Below are positions 1-7,222 of a stretch of 42,445 nucleotides of DNA, piece after piece (the stretch's first letter is position 1; every line of letters starts with the position of its first letter). The notes beneath the pieces are model-generated. The model did no database searches and was not told where the DNA came from. It worked only from the letters and a program-made list of their open reading frames with translations. Where the stretch lies: contig URNT01000028.1 of NCBI GenBank assembly GCA_900549235.1, positions 1 to 42,445 of the forward strand. Direction: 5' to 3'. This DNA comes from an uncultured Clostridium sp. (GTDB lineage: Bacteria > Bacillota > Clostridia > Lachnospirales > Lachnospiraceae). The position numbers and the translations under genes were made by a program.

Positions 1-694
1 GCTGGCCCGTTACCATAGCCCCATCAGATCCCAGATAGTACCAGTGACCCTTGTACTGATACCAGACATTGTGGACCATCATACCGGCGCCGTCGAACCA
101 GTACCACTTGCCATCTGCGTCCTGGTACCATGCGTTCCGTACCGGCTCCCCGGTGTCACCCAGGTAAAACCTCCAGCCCTCTGCCTCCTGCTGCCAGCCG
201 GCTTTTTTTACCGGCTCTAACAGTGCCGCCTTAAAATCTGTCCACAGCTGCGGCTGATCCATCATCTTACGAGGGCAATACTTTCGCTTGGCATCATAGT
301 GCCGGATCACGTGATCAGCCCCGATTCCTGTCTCTACCATGATCTGTCTTACCAGCTCAATACAGTTAGTCCGGGCAGTGTCATAATCAGAGTCTGGATT
401 AACACAGATCTCAATGTTGATACTGTTGGTATTTGTGACTCCAGCTACCAGCGGCGTACCGTACTGCTTACCTACCGCATAGGCTCCATCCTTATAATCC
501 AACGTCTGCACTGCCACCGTATCGTCTACATACCAATGCACAGAGGTGGACAAATTTCCGTTTCTGTGAGCTTCTGCGTGTTTAAGCGCTCCTGCTCCCA
601 TCTTGTAATTATCCGTTTCATGGATCACGATCCACTCAGGACAGTTCTTACTTACATAACAGTTCACCTGCTTAATCTCTTTCCTTATGTCCAT
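1..694 (-). CDS. N-acetylmuramoyl-L-alanine amidase endolysin (3' end cut by window)
   Basis: Phage lysis enzyme that would cleave the amide bond between muramic acid and the stem peptide. The visible 231 residues have an N-terminal Amidase_2/PGRP-type domain (about residues 15-155) with likely zinc ligands H25 (in WIVIHETDN), H132 (RHYDA) and C140 (KYCP), as in T7-lysozyme-like amidases. From about residue 165 there are aromatic-rich repeats (GWxxxxxGWxFY, NAWYQDADGKWYWFD, NVWYQYKGHWYYL) typical of choline-binding-type wall repeats. The gene runs off the left edge, so more repeats are expected. The start has GGAGG 5-9 nt upstream. It is the last gene of the visible late operon and sits directly behind an intrinsic terminator (709-736). 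Reading: sure for amidase, likely for wall-binding repeats. Confidence 0.93.
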   Translation of the reverse strand, partial: MDIRKEIKQVNCYVSKNCPEWIVIHETDNYKMGAGALKHAEAHRNGNLSTSVHWYVDDTVAVQTLDYKDGAYAVGKQYGTPLVAGVTNTNSINIEICVNPDSDYDTARTNCIELVRQIMVETGIGADHVIRHYDAKRKYCPRKMMDQPQLWTDFKAALLEPVKKAGWQQEAEGWRFYLGDTGEPVRNAWYQDADGKWYWFDGAGMMVHNVWYQYKGHWYYLGSDGAMVTGQ

Positions 695-708
695 GTATAA
701 CCTCCATT

Positions 709-736
709 AAAAAAGCCCCAAGAAAACTCCTGGGGC
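709..736 (-). terminator. Intrinsic terminator before the endolysin
   Basis: Read on the minus strand, a 9-bp stem (GCCCCAGGA pairing with TCTTGGGGC, one G-U pair) with a 4-nt loop is followed by six T. It lies between the small gene at 763-927 and the endolysin ribosome-binding site, so late transcripts must read through it to express the endolysin fully. Confidence 0.75.
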
Positions 737-744
737 CTGTCTGC

Positions 745-758
745 GTTGCGACGTCGCA
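745..758. repeat. Palindromic repeat, copy 1
   Basis: GTTGCGACGTCGCA contains the 12-bp perfect palindrome TGCGACGTCGCA. The same 14 bp recurs at 16457-16470, where the palindrome extends to 16 bp. Both copies are noncoding: this one lies just after the stop of a small late gene. It could be a protein-binding site or a small RNA hairpin; no function is recognised. Confidence 0.7.
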
Positions 759-762
759 CAGC

Positions 763-927
763 TTATTTATCTTCCGTGCCTACCGCTCTCTCATCTTCCT
801 TGCCAGTTGCAGGGCCAGTGGTAACAAAGGTCTTATCCTGCGCTCCCTTCGGTCTTACATTCTGTGCCATATCGTTCCTTCTCTGCTCCTCAGTCCTCTT
901 ATCTGCGTGTCCTAATTTGTTTGCCAT
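763..927 (-). CDS. Small hydrophilic late protein (54 aa)
   Basis: Unrecognised 54-residue, highly charged protein (starts MANKLGHADKRTEEQRRNDM, ends in an acidic EDERAVGTEDK tail) with no membrane segment or cysteines. The ATG is preceded by GAGAGG with a good spacer. It lies between holin and endolysin, so a role in lysis timing or in virion assembly is possible but unproven. Its start overlaps a short TTG-initiated frame (899-1009), which could couple translation. A terminator follows before the endolysin. Confidence 0.7.
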   Translation of the reverse strand: MANKLGHADKRTEEQRRNDMAQNVRPKGAQDKTFVTTGPATGKEDERAVGTEDK

Positions 928-1009
928 AATTTTTTTTCCTCTCTTTCGCTTTTAAATGATAATGTAATAGTTGCTCCGGCTCTGACCCTGGCCGGACCGG
1001 GAGATACAA
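899..1009 (-). CDS. Possible 36-aa peptide with near-perfect Shine-Dalgarno
   Basis: Immediately after the holin stop lies a 12-nt match to the complement of the 16S rRNA 3' end (AAGGAGGTGATC, 1011-1022). A TTG codon follows GGAGG by 6 nt and opens a 36-codon frame (starts MYLPVRPGSEPEQLL, basic C-terminus) that overlaps the next gene by 29 bp in another frame. No family is recognised. It may be a real peptide, a translational coupling device, or a strong ribosome-loading site for the downstream gene. The support is only the site and spacing. Confidence 0.35.
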   Translation of the reverse strand: MYLPVRPGSEPEQLLHYHLKAKERKKNYGKQIRTRR

Positions 1010-1020
1010 GGATCACCTCC

Positions 1021-1254
1021 TTACTTGCCCTGCGAGGGCTGCTCCGGCAGACCAGCTACCGACGTGGCCACAGACAGGATCCCGGCCAGCACCGATGCAC
1101 TGGCTACAGCGGGCCAGTTGACATCTCCCATGACCGCCGCTGTGCCGATCGTGGCCACAAAGGTCTGGGCCATGGTCTTGACTGCTCTGATTCCGGCAGC
1201 GTGGAGCCACTGCCTGGTGTCTACGTCAGACTTTAATACACAGTTCTTAAGCAT
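1021..1254 (-). CDS. Holin, phage r1t-like family
   Basis: Small membrane protein (77 aa) expected to permeabilise the cytoplasmic membrane and release the endolysin. Two hydrophobic segments are visible: about residues 24-42 (AVKTMAQTFVATIGTAAVM) and 48-68 (PAVASASVLAGILSVATSVAG), joined by a short GDVNW turn. The patterns RAVKTxAQT and DVNWPA...LAGILSVxTS match the r1t holin family. The ATG follows GGGAGG. It lies between the XhlA-like protein and small lysis-region genes, the usual late-operon position. Confidence 0.85.
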   Translation of the reverse strand: MLKNCVLKSDVDTRQWLHAAGIRAVKTMAQTFVATIGTAAVMGDVNWPAVASASVLAGILSVATSVAGLPEQPSQGK

Positions 1255-1270
1255 ACTTTTTCACCTCCCT

Positions 1271-1606
1271 TCAATGGATGCTTTGCGACAAAATAAAAAT
1301 AAGCCCAGTTGCCAGACCTCCGGCAAGCGCGCTTACAATCGCTGTTATGATAGTCTTTTTAACGTCTTTCCAAGTATTGCCCGGTTCCTTTTCCAGGGCA
1401 TCCAGGCGCGCTCCCTGTTTATCTAGGCGCTGTCCCTGCTCCCGCTGTTCCTGGAGCATCTGTTCCATGTCTTTTGCCAGTCCATGGATCGATAGTGCCA
1501 GGGCTTGGATCTCTTTGGCAAGCCCTTCCAGGACCTCAATCCTGCGGTTCTGCCTGCGGTTTTCGTCTCGCAGACGCTCAAATTCTGTTTTTAATGCTTC
1601 ATCCAT
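1271..1606 (-). CDS. XhlA-like coiled-coil membrane protein
   Basis: A 111-residue protein with a long heptad-rich N-terminal region (about residues 1-78, rich in E, R, Q and L) and one C-terminal membrane helix (about 88-108, ITAIVSALAGGLATGLIFIL). This is the architecture of the PBSX XhlA/haemolysin-XhlA family, which acts with the holin in lysis. The start ATG at 1606 is chosen because AGAGAGGA lies just upstream; the in-frame ATG at 1630 has its Shine-Dalgarno directly abutting it. It neighbours the holin. Confidence 0.75.
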   Translation of the reverse strand: MDEALKTEFERLRDENRRQNRRIEVLEGLAKEIQALALSIHGLAKDMEQMLQEQREQGQRLDKQGARLDALEKEPGNTWKDVKKTIITAIVSALAGGLATGLIFILSQSIH

Positions 1607-1626
1607 TGCTGATCCTCTCTTATGCC

Positions 1627-2331
1627 TCATCCTCTCTCAAAATACTGTCCTATTAACTGATCTGGCGTGTACTGTAACGCTATCCCGCTGTCTCTGGTAC
1701 ACAAATACAGGACACCATTGTATGTATAATACTTACCCTTGAAATACTCCATGTTGACTGCGGCGGGGATTGGATCCTCTTTTGTTCCAGCGTGCTCTAC
1801 GTCAATCCTCGTAAATAAGCTCGCTGTTTCCTGTCCGGGCTCCCAGTCTGCCTGTTTATTGTGAGTAGTGATTACTTTATACAGAACGCCGTTGTGCCGC
1901 ACAATTGTAATTTCTGTACCCTTAACTGCCTCATCCTGTTTTGTCAGCTGCGTTCCCTCAGACAGATCATTCCACTCTGGATACAGATCTGCTACCGCAA
2001 GAGCCTGTGAATCTGTAAAGGACATGGCCTGCATTGTGAGGGCTTTTCCATACACTGCCTGCGCTTCTTCTTTTTCCTGTATATCATCTTTTACCGATCC
2101 CAGATCTTCCTGCACCTCTTGCATCTGCTTCTGAAGCTTTCCAATATCGGATTCCGGCAGGTATGTAAACACTGGCTTAGGGTCTTCTGGATTGGTTATA
2201 TCAATGCGTTCCAGTTGTGCCCCCTCCGGGATGTCCACCCACATAGACTGTAAGCCCTGTGGAGCTTCTTCGGCACCATAGATGATTGTCCAGATGCGCC
2301 CTGTGTTATCGTAGATTACTAATGCTTTCAT
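1627..2331 (-). CDS. Tail-associated protein with predicted carbohydrate-binding C-terminus
   Basis: A 234-residue protein at the distal end of the tail module. Residues 1-55 form a small N-terminal domain (KALVIYDNTGRIWTIIYG...). Residues about 58-90 are a Q/E/K-rich coiled coil (KLQKQMQEVQEDLGSVKDDIQEKEEA). The C-terminal two thirds carry two aromatic modules of the type seen in chitin-binding-like phage tail accessories (HNGVLYKVITTHNKQADWEPG and KGKYYTYNGVLYLCTRDSG). Likely a fibre or fibre-accessory protein that contacts the host surface. The ATG at 2331 is preferred (AAAGGA upstream). It lies next to the invertible tail-fibre segment. Confidence 0.65.
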   Translation of the reverse strand: MKALVIYDNTGRIWTIIYGAEEAPQGLQSMWVDIPEGAQLERIDITNPEDPKPVFTYLPESDIGKLQKQMQEVQEDLGSVKDDIQEKEEAQAVYGKALTMQAMSFTDSQALAVADLYPEWNDLSEGTQLTKQDEAVKGTEITIVRHNGVLYKVITTHNKQADWEPGQETASLFTRIDVEHAGTKEDPIPAAVNMEYFKGKYYTYNGVLYLCTRDSGIALQYTPDQLIGQYFERG

Positions 2332-2410
2332 TTTTATCATTCCTTTCATTTTTCTTTTATGCTATAATTTTTAAATACTTTAGCTTTCTTTTCCTCATAC
2401 CACTTCCTGG

Positions 2411-2786
2411 CTATAATATTGTTTATGGGAAGTCAATATTTAACGTGCAAGGAAAAGTGAGGAAATATGCTAAGTGGTCAAGCAATGTCAGCAGTGCCGG
2501 GAATAAAAATTTCGTTTTAAATAGTCCAAGTGGTACGATGAATTTCCCTTATCTGTCCTTGAACTTAGGGTTTACTCCATTATCTGTATCCGCTTTAATG
2601 GTTGGCGAGGGCCGCACTCTTAGTTGTACAACAACATGGGGAACTTTTGAAGTATTAACAAGAACCGGTAGCACAAATAATGTTATTGGTTATGATGTTA
2701 AATCAGATTCTATGACGGCCTCTAATTTAACTATTCCGGTAGGAGCAGCTGGTACTTATCATGTGTTAGTATGCGGCTATTATTAA
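2411..2786 (+). other. Silent, inverted alternative C-terminus of the tail fibre
   Basis: On the opposite strand to the rest of the tail operon, this stretch encodes NIVYGKSIFNVQG followed by a distinct 105-residue ending (finishing HVLVCGYY) and a stop at 2784-2786. It has no start codon or ribosome site of its own in the matching part and begins in frame exactly at the inverted repeat. It mirrors the C-terminal half of the fibre gene on the minus strand (2783-3472), whose ending is YNVSIWGYV. The two frames end tail to tail and overlap by 4 bp. This is the structure of an invertible fibre gene: inversion would join this ending to the shared N-terminal part. Confidence 0.85.
2413..2434 (+). 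repeat. Left inverted repeat of the invertible tail-fibre segment
   Basis: A 22-bp block beginning ATAATATTGTTTATGG is perfectly repeated in inverse orientation at 3117-3138. Beyond the 22 bp the two arms still encode the same peptide, but differ mostly at third codon positions, which marks the 22 bp as the exchanged recombination site. Confidence 0.85.
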
Positions 2787-3472
2787 ACATATCCCCAGAT
2801 ACTAACGTTGTATCTACCAGGTTTGACCGCATATAATGTTGCTTGATTGTACCCCAATTTTGCAATGGATAATGACCCTGTCCATATACCGCTGGCATAG
2901 CTAATAAAGTGGTTTATTGAACCTGTAGCTACCGATGCACATCTTTGATTATCTTCATTTCCTGCTGTCATTACAGCTACATTGATGCCGGTATTATTGA
3001 TGGTAATCGGATAGATATTTCCTCTAACCTCGGAATTATATACGCCATTTCCGGCAGTCACTATACCGATTGATTTATTAACATATTTTCTTACATTACC
3101 CTGTACGTTAAAAATAGACTTCCCATAAACAATATTATCAGGAATTAAATCAGCATCTCCCAATATCGTCTGCGCACCCGTTAAAAACTGATTGGCTGCT
3201 ATGACTTGGTTTGTCTTTCCTGGTGTATAAGTCTGAGCACCTTTTTCAGCCATAGCTCCGGTTAATTTTGATTTTGCATTATTGCTATAGAACGTCTTTC
3301 CTTTCCTAACATCGACGGTGTTTGCATTTCCACTCAACGCAAGTGTTCCGGTCAATGGCTCACCGTCTGACCCTACAATAACTTTCGGCGCAAGTACATC
3401 ATCTGCCCCGGCTGTGATGACATCCAGGTCAACGCCACCACCAGATGACAACGGTATCCATATCTCAGACAT
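2783..3472 (-). CDS. Tail fibre protein (phase-variable C-terminus)
   Basis: A 229-residue receptor-binding fibre candidate. The N-terminal part (about 1-118) is constant and has fibre-type repeats seen in Firmicute phages (GKTFYSNNAKSKLTGAM, YTPGKTNQVIAANQFLTGAQTI, DNIVYGKSIFNVQG). The C-terminal about 110 residues are the switchable tip, with an alternative version on the opposite strand at 2411-2786. The switch point is the 22-bp inverted repeat at 3117-3138, inside the NIVYGKS coding region. The start overlaps the upstream gene by 8 bp and has GGGGGTG upstream. The product would sit at the tail end and decide host range; the present C-terminus is one of two states. Confidence 0.85.
   Translation of the reverse strand: MSEIWIPLSSGGGVDLDVITAGADDVLAPKVIVGSDGEPLTGTLALSGNANTVDVRKGKTFYSNNAKSKLTGAMAEKGAQTYTPGKTNQVIAANQFLTGAQTILGDADLIPDNIVYGKSIFNVQGNVRKYVNKSIGIVTAGNGVYNSEVRGNIYPITINNTGINVAVMTAGNEDNQRCASVATGSINHFISYASGIWTGSLSIAKLGYNQATLYAVKPGRYNVSIWGYV
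3117..3138 (-). repeat. Right inverted repeat of the invertible tail-fibre segment
   Basis: Reverse complement of 2413-2434 over all 22 bp. It lies inside the expressed fibre gene, at codons for NIVYGKS, so recombination keeps the reading frame. Confidence 0.85.
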
Positions 3473-4028
3473 TGATGCTCACCCCCACGAGTTTAATTTT
3501 AAAATCTTTTGTTGGTTTCTTTAACGGGCAATAGAACACAGCCTGTCCATTTAACGCTTCTCCTGCCTTTATCATTCCCGACATCTTCTCCCATGTTTGG
3601 ACTGTTTCCGCTGGGGTATCTTTTTTCGCCGCACTCATAAGTTTTATTTTGTCAGTTGATTTCAGTCCCGGCACTGCCACTGTCTGTGTGTACGGCGCTG
3701 ATCCGCTCCAACCAGAAGCGGGAAGGGTAACTTCTACCTCATTTGATATGCCAGCCATCCATTTCTTAAAATCCTCTGCAAACTTCTTCATCTTCCCCCA
3801 GCGTGTCCGGGCCTTTTCCTTTTCGGCCGGCACCGGGAAGCTGTCTGATGATACATCAAAGGCAGAAACCAGCGTGTCCGCGGTGTCACCGCCGGAAGAA
3901 TCCACCTTGTCTTTGTCCAATTCTTTCATGGTCTTATCAACTGTATTCATATTTTCATTGATGACCTCTATCGAAATATACTCATTACTTTCTGGCTTTT
4001 TCAGGCCATAATTTTCTGTTATATTCAT
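3465..4028 (-). CDS. Tail protein upstream of the fibre
   Basis: A 187-residue protein beginning MNITENYGLKKPESNEY, an opening common in phage proteins placed between the YmfQ/XkdU baseplate protein and the fibre. The N-terminal about 40 residues would attach to the baseplate or trimerise. The middle is charged (EKEKARTRWGKMKKFAEDF), and the C-terminal half (about 98-187) looks beta-rich (EVTLPASGWSGSAPYTQTVAVPG), as in phage fibre proteins. It starts by ATGA overlap with the upstream gene and overlaps the fibre gene downstream, indicating translational coupling. Exact role (fibre shaft or connector) is inferred. Confidence 0.72.
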   Translation of the reverse strand: MNITENYGLKKPESNEYISIEVINENMNTVDKTMKELDKDKVDSSGGDTADTLVSAFDVSSDSFPVPAEKEKARTRWGKMKKFAEDFKKWMAGISNEVEVTLPASGWSGSAPYTQTVAVPGLKSTDKIKLMSAAKKDTPAETVQTWEKMSGMIKAGEALNGQAVFYCPLKKPTKDFKIKLVGVSINV

Positions 4029-4558
4029 AAGTTCACCGTCCTTATCCCTTCCCAGGTGTATGCCGAAGCCTGTTTCCAGGTCAACGCCGCCACATCACCC
4101 CATGTGTTATAAATATATTCATACTCCACCGCCAGGTGGGCAGGCTTGATTTCCTCTATTGTCAGTTTCAAATCTGCCACATTACCTGGAATCCCCAGCG
4201 TTCCGACAAAGCGGATTACAAAACGATAATTGGCCGCATCCTCGATCACTTCCACTTCGCCATTAGAATAACTGCCAGCCACATTTTTCACCATTTCCTT
4301 GGTAGTAGTACCCACTCCTGATATCTTCGCCCTGATTCGTTCCCTCCGAAAGTCATCAGGCTTTGATACGTCCACTTCCAGCCCTAAAAGCTGTTCGTAT
4401 CGTGACAATAGACCCGACGCTGTAGATGCAAAACATTCCGAAATTGTACTGCTCAATCCGTTTTCCAGATCATCCGTCACTTCGGACAGAAGCGTCTGCA
4501 GAGTTTGCATAGTCACATTTTTATCATAATAATCTGGGAGAAGCTTAATCAGTTCCAA
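4025..4558 (-). CDS. YmfQ/XkdU-like baseplate protein (DUF2313)
   Basis: A 177-residue protein matching the DUF2313/YmfQ family found directly after baseplate J in Mu-like and PBSX-like phages. Visible hallmarks are LLPDYYDKN at the start, the helix ending in LLSRYEQLLGL, DDFRRERIRAKISG, and the C-terminal IKPAHLAVEYEY followed by TW(G/E) repeats. It is thought to join the baseplate wedge to the tail fibres. The start overlaps the end of the J-like gene. The order J - YmfQ - fibre is conserved. Confidence 0.87.
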   Translation of the reverse strand: MELIKLLPDYYDKNVTMQTLQTLLSEVTDDLENGLSSTISECFASTASGLLSRYEQLLGLEVDVSKPDDFRRERIRAKISGVGTTTKEMVKNVAGSYSNGEVEVIEDAANYRFVIRFVGTLGIPGNVADLKLTIEEIKPAHLAVEYEYIYNTWGDVAALTWKQASAYTWEGIRTVNL

Positions 4559-5573
4559 GTGTATTCACCTCCGTCAAATCAATAGTCCCTACTATAGGAA
4601 TCTGCCTTTCCCCGATTACAACGTTTCCAGTTCCTTCATTCAGGAGAAACCCTTCAAAATCATCTATACCCTGAACATCTAACAGCAGGCTGCCAAGTTT
4701 TGCATAGCTGATCTTATAGGTAATAAATACCGTTTCGCGCAGGAACATCTGCACTGCCGTTTTATATGCCTTCAGGATATCTTCCAGTGTCTTGCTCCCA
4801 TCCCTTAAGACTTTGGCCTTGATGTTGATCTTAACCACCTCAGGGCTTTTGACTGTTACTGCAGCGCCGATCGGACGCACGGTTTCAATATACGCCGCCA
4901 CCATATCTGGCAAAGAAGAAGATATCTGTTTATCGCTGTCCACCACCAGCACCGTAACAGTACCGGGGCCATCCGCCAAAGGGAGTACTTTAACAGCACC
5001 AGTGCCCGAAACCTCCAGAGCCCACTGTTGGTAATGATAGACGTTCCCGGATGTAGCCGGTAGTCGAATCTTCGTGTATAAGCGTTCCCTCAGCGCTTCA
5101 TCCGTTTCTTCATCCGTGCCAAGCGTAACAATGTCACCCAGTGATGCTGTCACGCCTATGATGTTTGAAACAGGCTGCATGGATCCGCTGTACTGATTCC
5201 CGATCACTCCGGCTGTTTCGCACTTTACACAGTATTCCGTGTCGCTCCTTTTTTCCGTCACCACATAAACCAGATTGTTTATTCCCCACCGGGTCCCGTT
5301 TTCTACCGGGCCTGACGTTGTCATCTTACGTACAGCCCTGGTGGCGGGTTTACGGTAAATATTATAGGCATCTGCCGCCCGGTCCAGATACTCACCAAGG
5401 GCTGTATCAGGAAAGACCAGATCCACAAAATTGTCAAGTTGGAAGTTCTGTTGGGTCAGAAAATATGCACACGGTGCCAGAGCGTCATAAATAACACTGC
5501 CTTCCCGCTTGTCCACATCGTTTGCCACTTTATCAAGCATGGCCCGCAGCAATTCTTCATATGTCATTTTCAC
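4545..5573 (-). CDS. Baseplate J-like protein (XkdT family)
   Basis: A 342-residue baseplate wedge protein. Family features include the N-terminal MTYEELLRAMLDKVANDVDKREGSVIYDA (a helix-rich start typical of gpJ), DEETDEALRERLYTKIRLPATSGNVYHYQQWALE in the centre and the C-terminal region around YKISYAKLGSLLLDVQGIDDFEGF. The start is a GTG at 5573 overlapping the TGA of the upstream gene (GTGA), with AGGAG 6 nt upstream. An ATG two codons later is the alternative. It is part of the contractile-tail baseplate block. Confidence 0.92.
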   Translation of the reverse strand: MKMTYEELLRAMLDKVANDVDKREGSVIYDALAPCAYFLTQQNFQLDNFVDLVFPDTALGEYLDRAADAYNIYRKPATRAVRKMTTSGPVENGTRWGINNLVYVVTEKRSDTEYCVKCETAGVIGNQYSGSMQPVSNIIGVTASLGDIVTLGTDEETDEALRERLYTKIRLPATSGNVYHYQQWALEVSGTGAVKVLPLADGPGTVTVLVVDSDKQISSSLPDMVAAYIETVRPIGAAVTVKSPEVVKINIKAKVLRDGSKTLEDILKAYKTAVQMFLRETVFITYKISYAKLGSLLLDVQGIDDFEGFLLNEGTGNVVIGERQIPIVGTIDLTEVNTLGTD

Positions 5574-5956
5574 ACCGTCATCTCCTTTTCTATCTGCAAT
5601 TCCCCGTAAATACTTGATACATCAAAGGTACACCGGCAGGTATCCCCGGAAAATTCAAACTCGAAGCCATCCACCTCATGGATCCGGCCATCTGTCAGAA
5701 GCGCCTCTTCGATCATCCGGCGCATCTCTGCTCTTACATATGACCGTTCCTCTCCGATCAGTTCCTTCCAGGCGATCCCATACCTAAAGCTGTAGACAGG
5801 ATACTCATACTGCTCTGTAGACAGGATCTTATAAATTGCCTGCTTTAATGCCTCCAGACCGTCCACAAATCCCTCTATCTTTGCATCTGACATTTTATAT
5901 GTCCTGCTCTCATATGTCCGTTCCTGAAGCCTAAGCTCCGTTGTAAGTTCCGCCAT
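5570..5956 (-). CDS. XkdS-like baseplate protein (DUF2634)
   Basis: A 128-residue protein with the gp25-like/DUF2634 look: the segment KIEGFVDGLEALKQAIYKILSTEQYEYPVYSFRYG (shared by XkdS and lysozyme-like gp25 wedge proteins), followed by RRMIEEALLTDGRIHEVDGFEF and a beta-rich end. The ATG at 5956 is chosen (AGGAGG 7 nt upstream), not the one two codons earlier. It lies between XkdR- and XkdT-like genes and overlaps the latter by 4 bp. Confidence 0.87.
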   Translation of the reverse strand: MAELTTELRLQERTYESRTYKMSDAKIEGFVDGLEALKQAIYKILSTEQYEYPVYSFRYGIAWKELIGEERSYVRAEMRRMIEEALLTDGRIHEVDGFEFEFSGDTCRCTFDVSSIYGELQIEKEMTV

Positions 5957-5958
5957 TA

Positions 5959-6249
5959 TCATCCTCCTGTCTCGTCCGGTATTGTCTGGTAAGGCCTTCC
6001 TACGATTTCCAAAATATAATATTCCTGTCCCCGGTCATTACGCAGGAGCCGTACCTTATCCCCCGCTGCCAGTTTATCTTTCATATTTCCTGTGATCATG
6101 CTCACAGGCACAGGGAGCTGGCCAACCATAACCACGCTGCCTGTATATGTTCCGATAAGTATTGCTGCCGGTTTCCGGCTCTTCATGTAATTGTCCACTA
6201 CTGTCTTTACCAGATTAAAAAACTCTTGATACGCGCCATGATCATTCAT
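5959..6249 (-). CDS. XkdR-like protein (DUF2577)
   Basis: A 96-residue baseplate-region protein. DUF2577 hallmarks are the small beta-barrel-type segment KPAAILIGTYTGSVVMVGQLPVPVSMITGNMKDKLAAGDKVRLLRNDRGQEYYILE, suggestive of an OB-like fold. The start overlaps the end of the XkdQ-like gene, and the gene precedes XkdS, as in PBSX. Role in baseplate hub assembly is inferred from position. Confidence 0.85.
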   Translation of the reverse strand: MNDHGAYQEFFNLVKTVVDNYMKSRKPAAILIGTYTGSVVMVGQLPVPVSMITGNMKDKLAAGDKVRLLRNDRGQEYYILEIVGRPYQTIPDETGG

Positions 6250-7210
6250 CTGTCATCACCTCCACTGTCATTGTGTGTGTTGGAAGAAAAACATGTGTGA
6301 CTTTTTTCACGATCAGCCGCCGATTCAGAGCAATCCCTTCAATGCTGCCATATATGCTGTTTCCCGCCCGCACCCGAAGATCTCCCAGGCAGTCCAGTTT
6401 TAAAGTCTCCTTTTCGTGATTATACAATTTCAGAAGATTATTGGCCCGCTCCTGTGCCTTGGCCGCGTTGTCAATGCCGGAAGGTGAGGATTCCAGATAC
6501 TGAAGCAGCCCATACCGGTTCACTGCTTCCTGGTCATGGGCTGCCCCCACATCAATCTGTCCGCTGTTTTCATCCTTCCAAACAACCTTGACCTGATTAT
6601 AATAATCATCATCTATAGACTTTTCCCAATTATATCCAGTGCACAGACTATGATCTCCCAGGACCAGAGGAAGCTGAAGATTTCTCATGTTCCACAGACA
6701 AACCTTCCCGTATTCATCCCGCAGGCAATAGTTCTCCTGTGTCCCGATCAGGGTATCTGATACAGCCTGTGCAATATGATCCAGCCATGATTTCTCATAA
6801 TCAGCAATGGTAGGAATAATAAAGCCAGGATCCTCAATCGTTCCCGGTATCATGCTCTGAAAGGTACACATTTGTTCCACCAGACTCTTTAACGTACCAT
6901 TTTCCAATACGATTATGTCCTTGTTCTTCGCCCTCCGCAGCTGGTCATATGCCTTAATGGTTATGATCTGCCCTTCTCCCCCGTCACTGCTGTCCCCGGA
7001 CACCTTATAAACAGAACCGAAGAAAATACCATCTGCCTGATCATTTTCCGTTATGCGGACAACATCGCCATTTTGCAATACCAATCCGTCACTGATATAA
7101 GAGATGTCCAGGCTGCTGGCTCCTTCATTCAGCGTTTCAGACCATGAGACATCTTTGCACATTTCGGAAATGTCATAAATATGTCCCTGGCTTTCTGCCA
7201 GAATTTCCAT
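6242..7210 (-). CDS. XkdQ-like baseplate hub protein
   Basis: A 322-residue protein of the XkdQ/YqbQ family, related in fold and position to the phage gpD/gp27 hub. The family is visible in the N-terminal DISEMCKDVSWSETLNEGASSLDISY, the binding-groove-like LQNGDVVRITENDQADGIFFGSVY, ITIKAYDQLRRAKNKD and the C-terminal beta domain LRVRAGNSIYGSIEGIALNRRLIVKKVTHVF. The ATG at 7210 is preferred because AGGAGG lies 8 nt upstream; the longer GTG start would overlap that site. It follows the LysM protein and precedes XkdR, the conserved PBSX order. Confidence 0.88.
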   Translation of the reverse strand: MEILAESQGHIYDISEMCKDVSWSETLNEGASSLDISYISDGLVLQNGDVVRITENDQADGIFFGSVYKVSGDSSDGGEGQIITIKAYDQLRRAKNKDIIVLENGTLKSLVEQMCTFQSMIPGTIEDPGFIIPTIADYEKSWLDHIAQAVSDTLIGTQENYCLRDEYGKVCLWNMRNLQLPLVLGDHSLCTGYNWEKSIDDDYYNQVKVVWKDENSGQIDVGAAHDQEAVNRYGLLQYLESSPSGIDNAAKAQERANNLLKLYNHEKETLKLDCLGDLRVRAGNSIYGSIEGIALNRRLIVKKVTHVFLPTHTMTVEVMTDE

Positions 7211-7222
7211 CTGCAGCACCTC

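Larger units (their letters stand above)
2413..3138. mobile_element. Invertible DNA segment switching the tail-fibre C-terminus
   Basis: About 726 bp bounded by perfect 22-bp inverted repeats. Inside are two convergent alternative 3' halves of one tail-fibre gene, one in use (minus) and one silent (plus). Such phase-variable fibre switches are known from Mu (gin), P1 (cin) and others. No invertase gene is visible next to it; only the phage integrase (41134-42408) is present in the window, so the enzyme may lie left of the window or be host-encoded. Confidence 0.82.

Noticed and set aside
2286..2786. Plus-strand frame as an independent gene
   Set aside because: Its first 42 codons are shadow of the neighbouring tail gene and intergenic DNA; only the part from the inverted repeat onward is a homologue of the fibre end, so it is annotated as a silent cassette.
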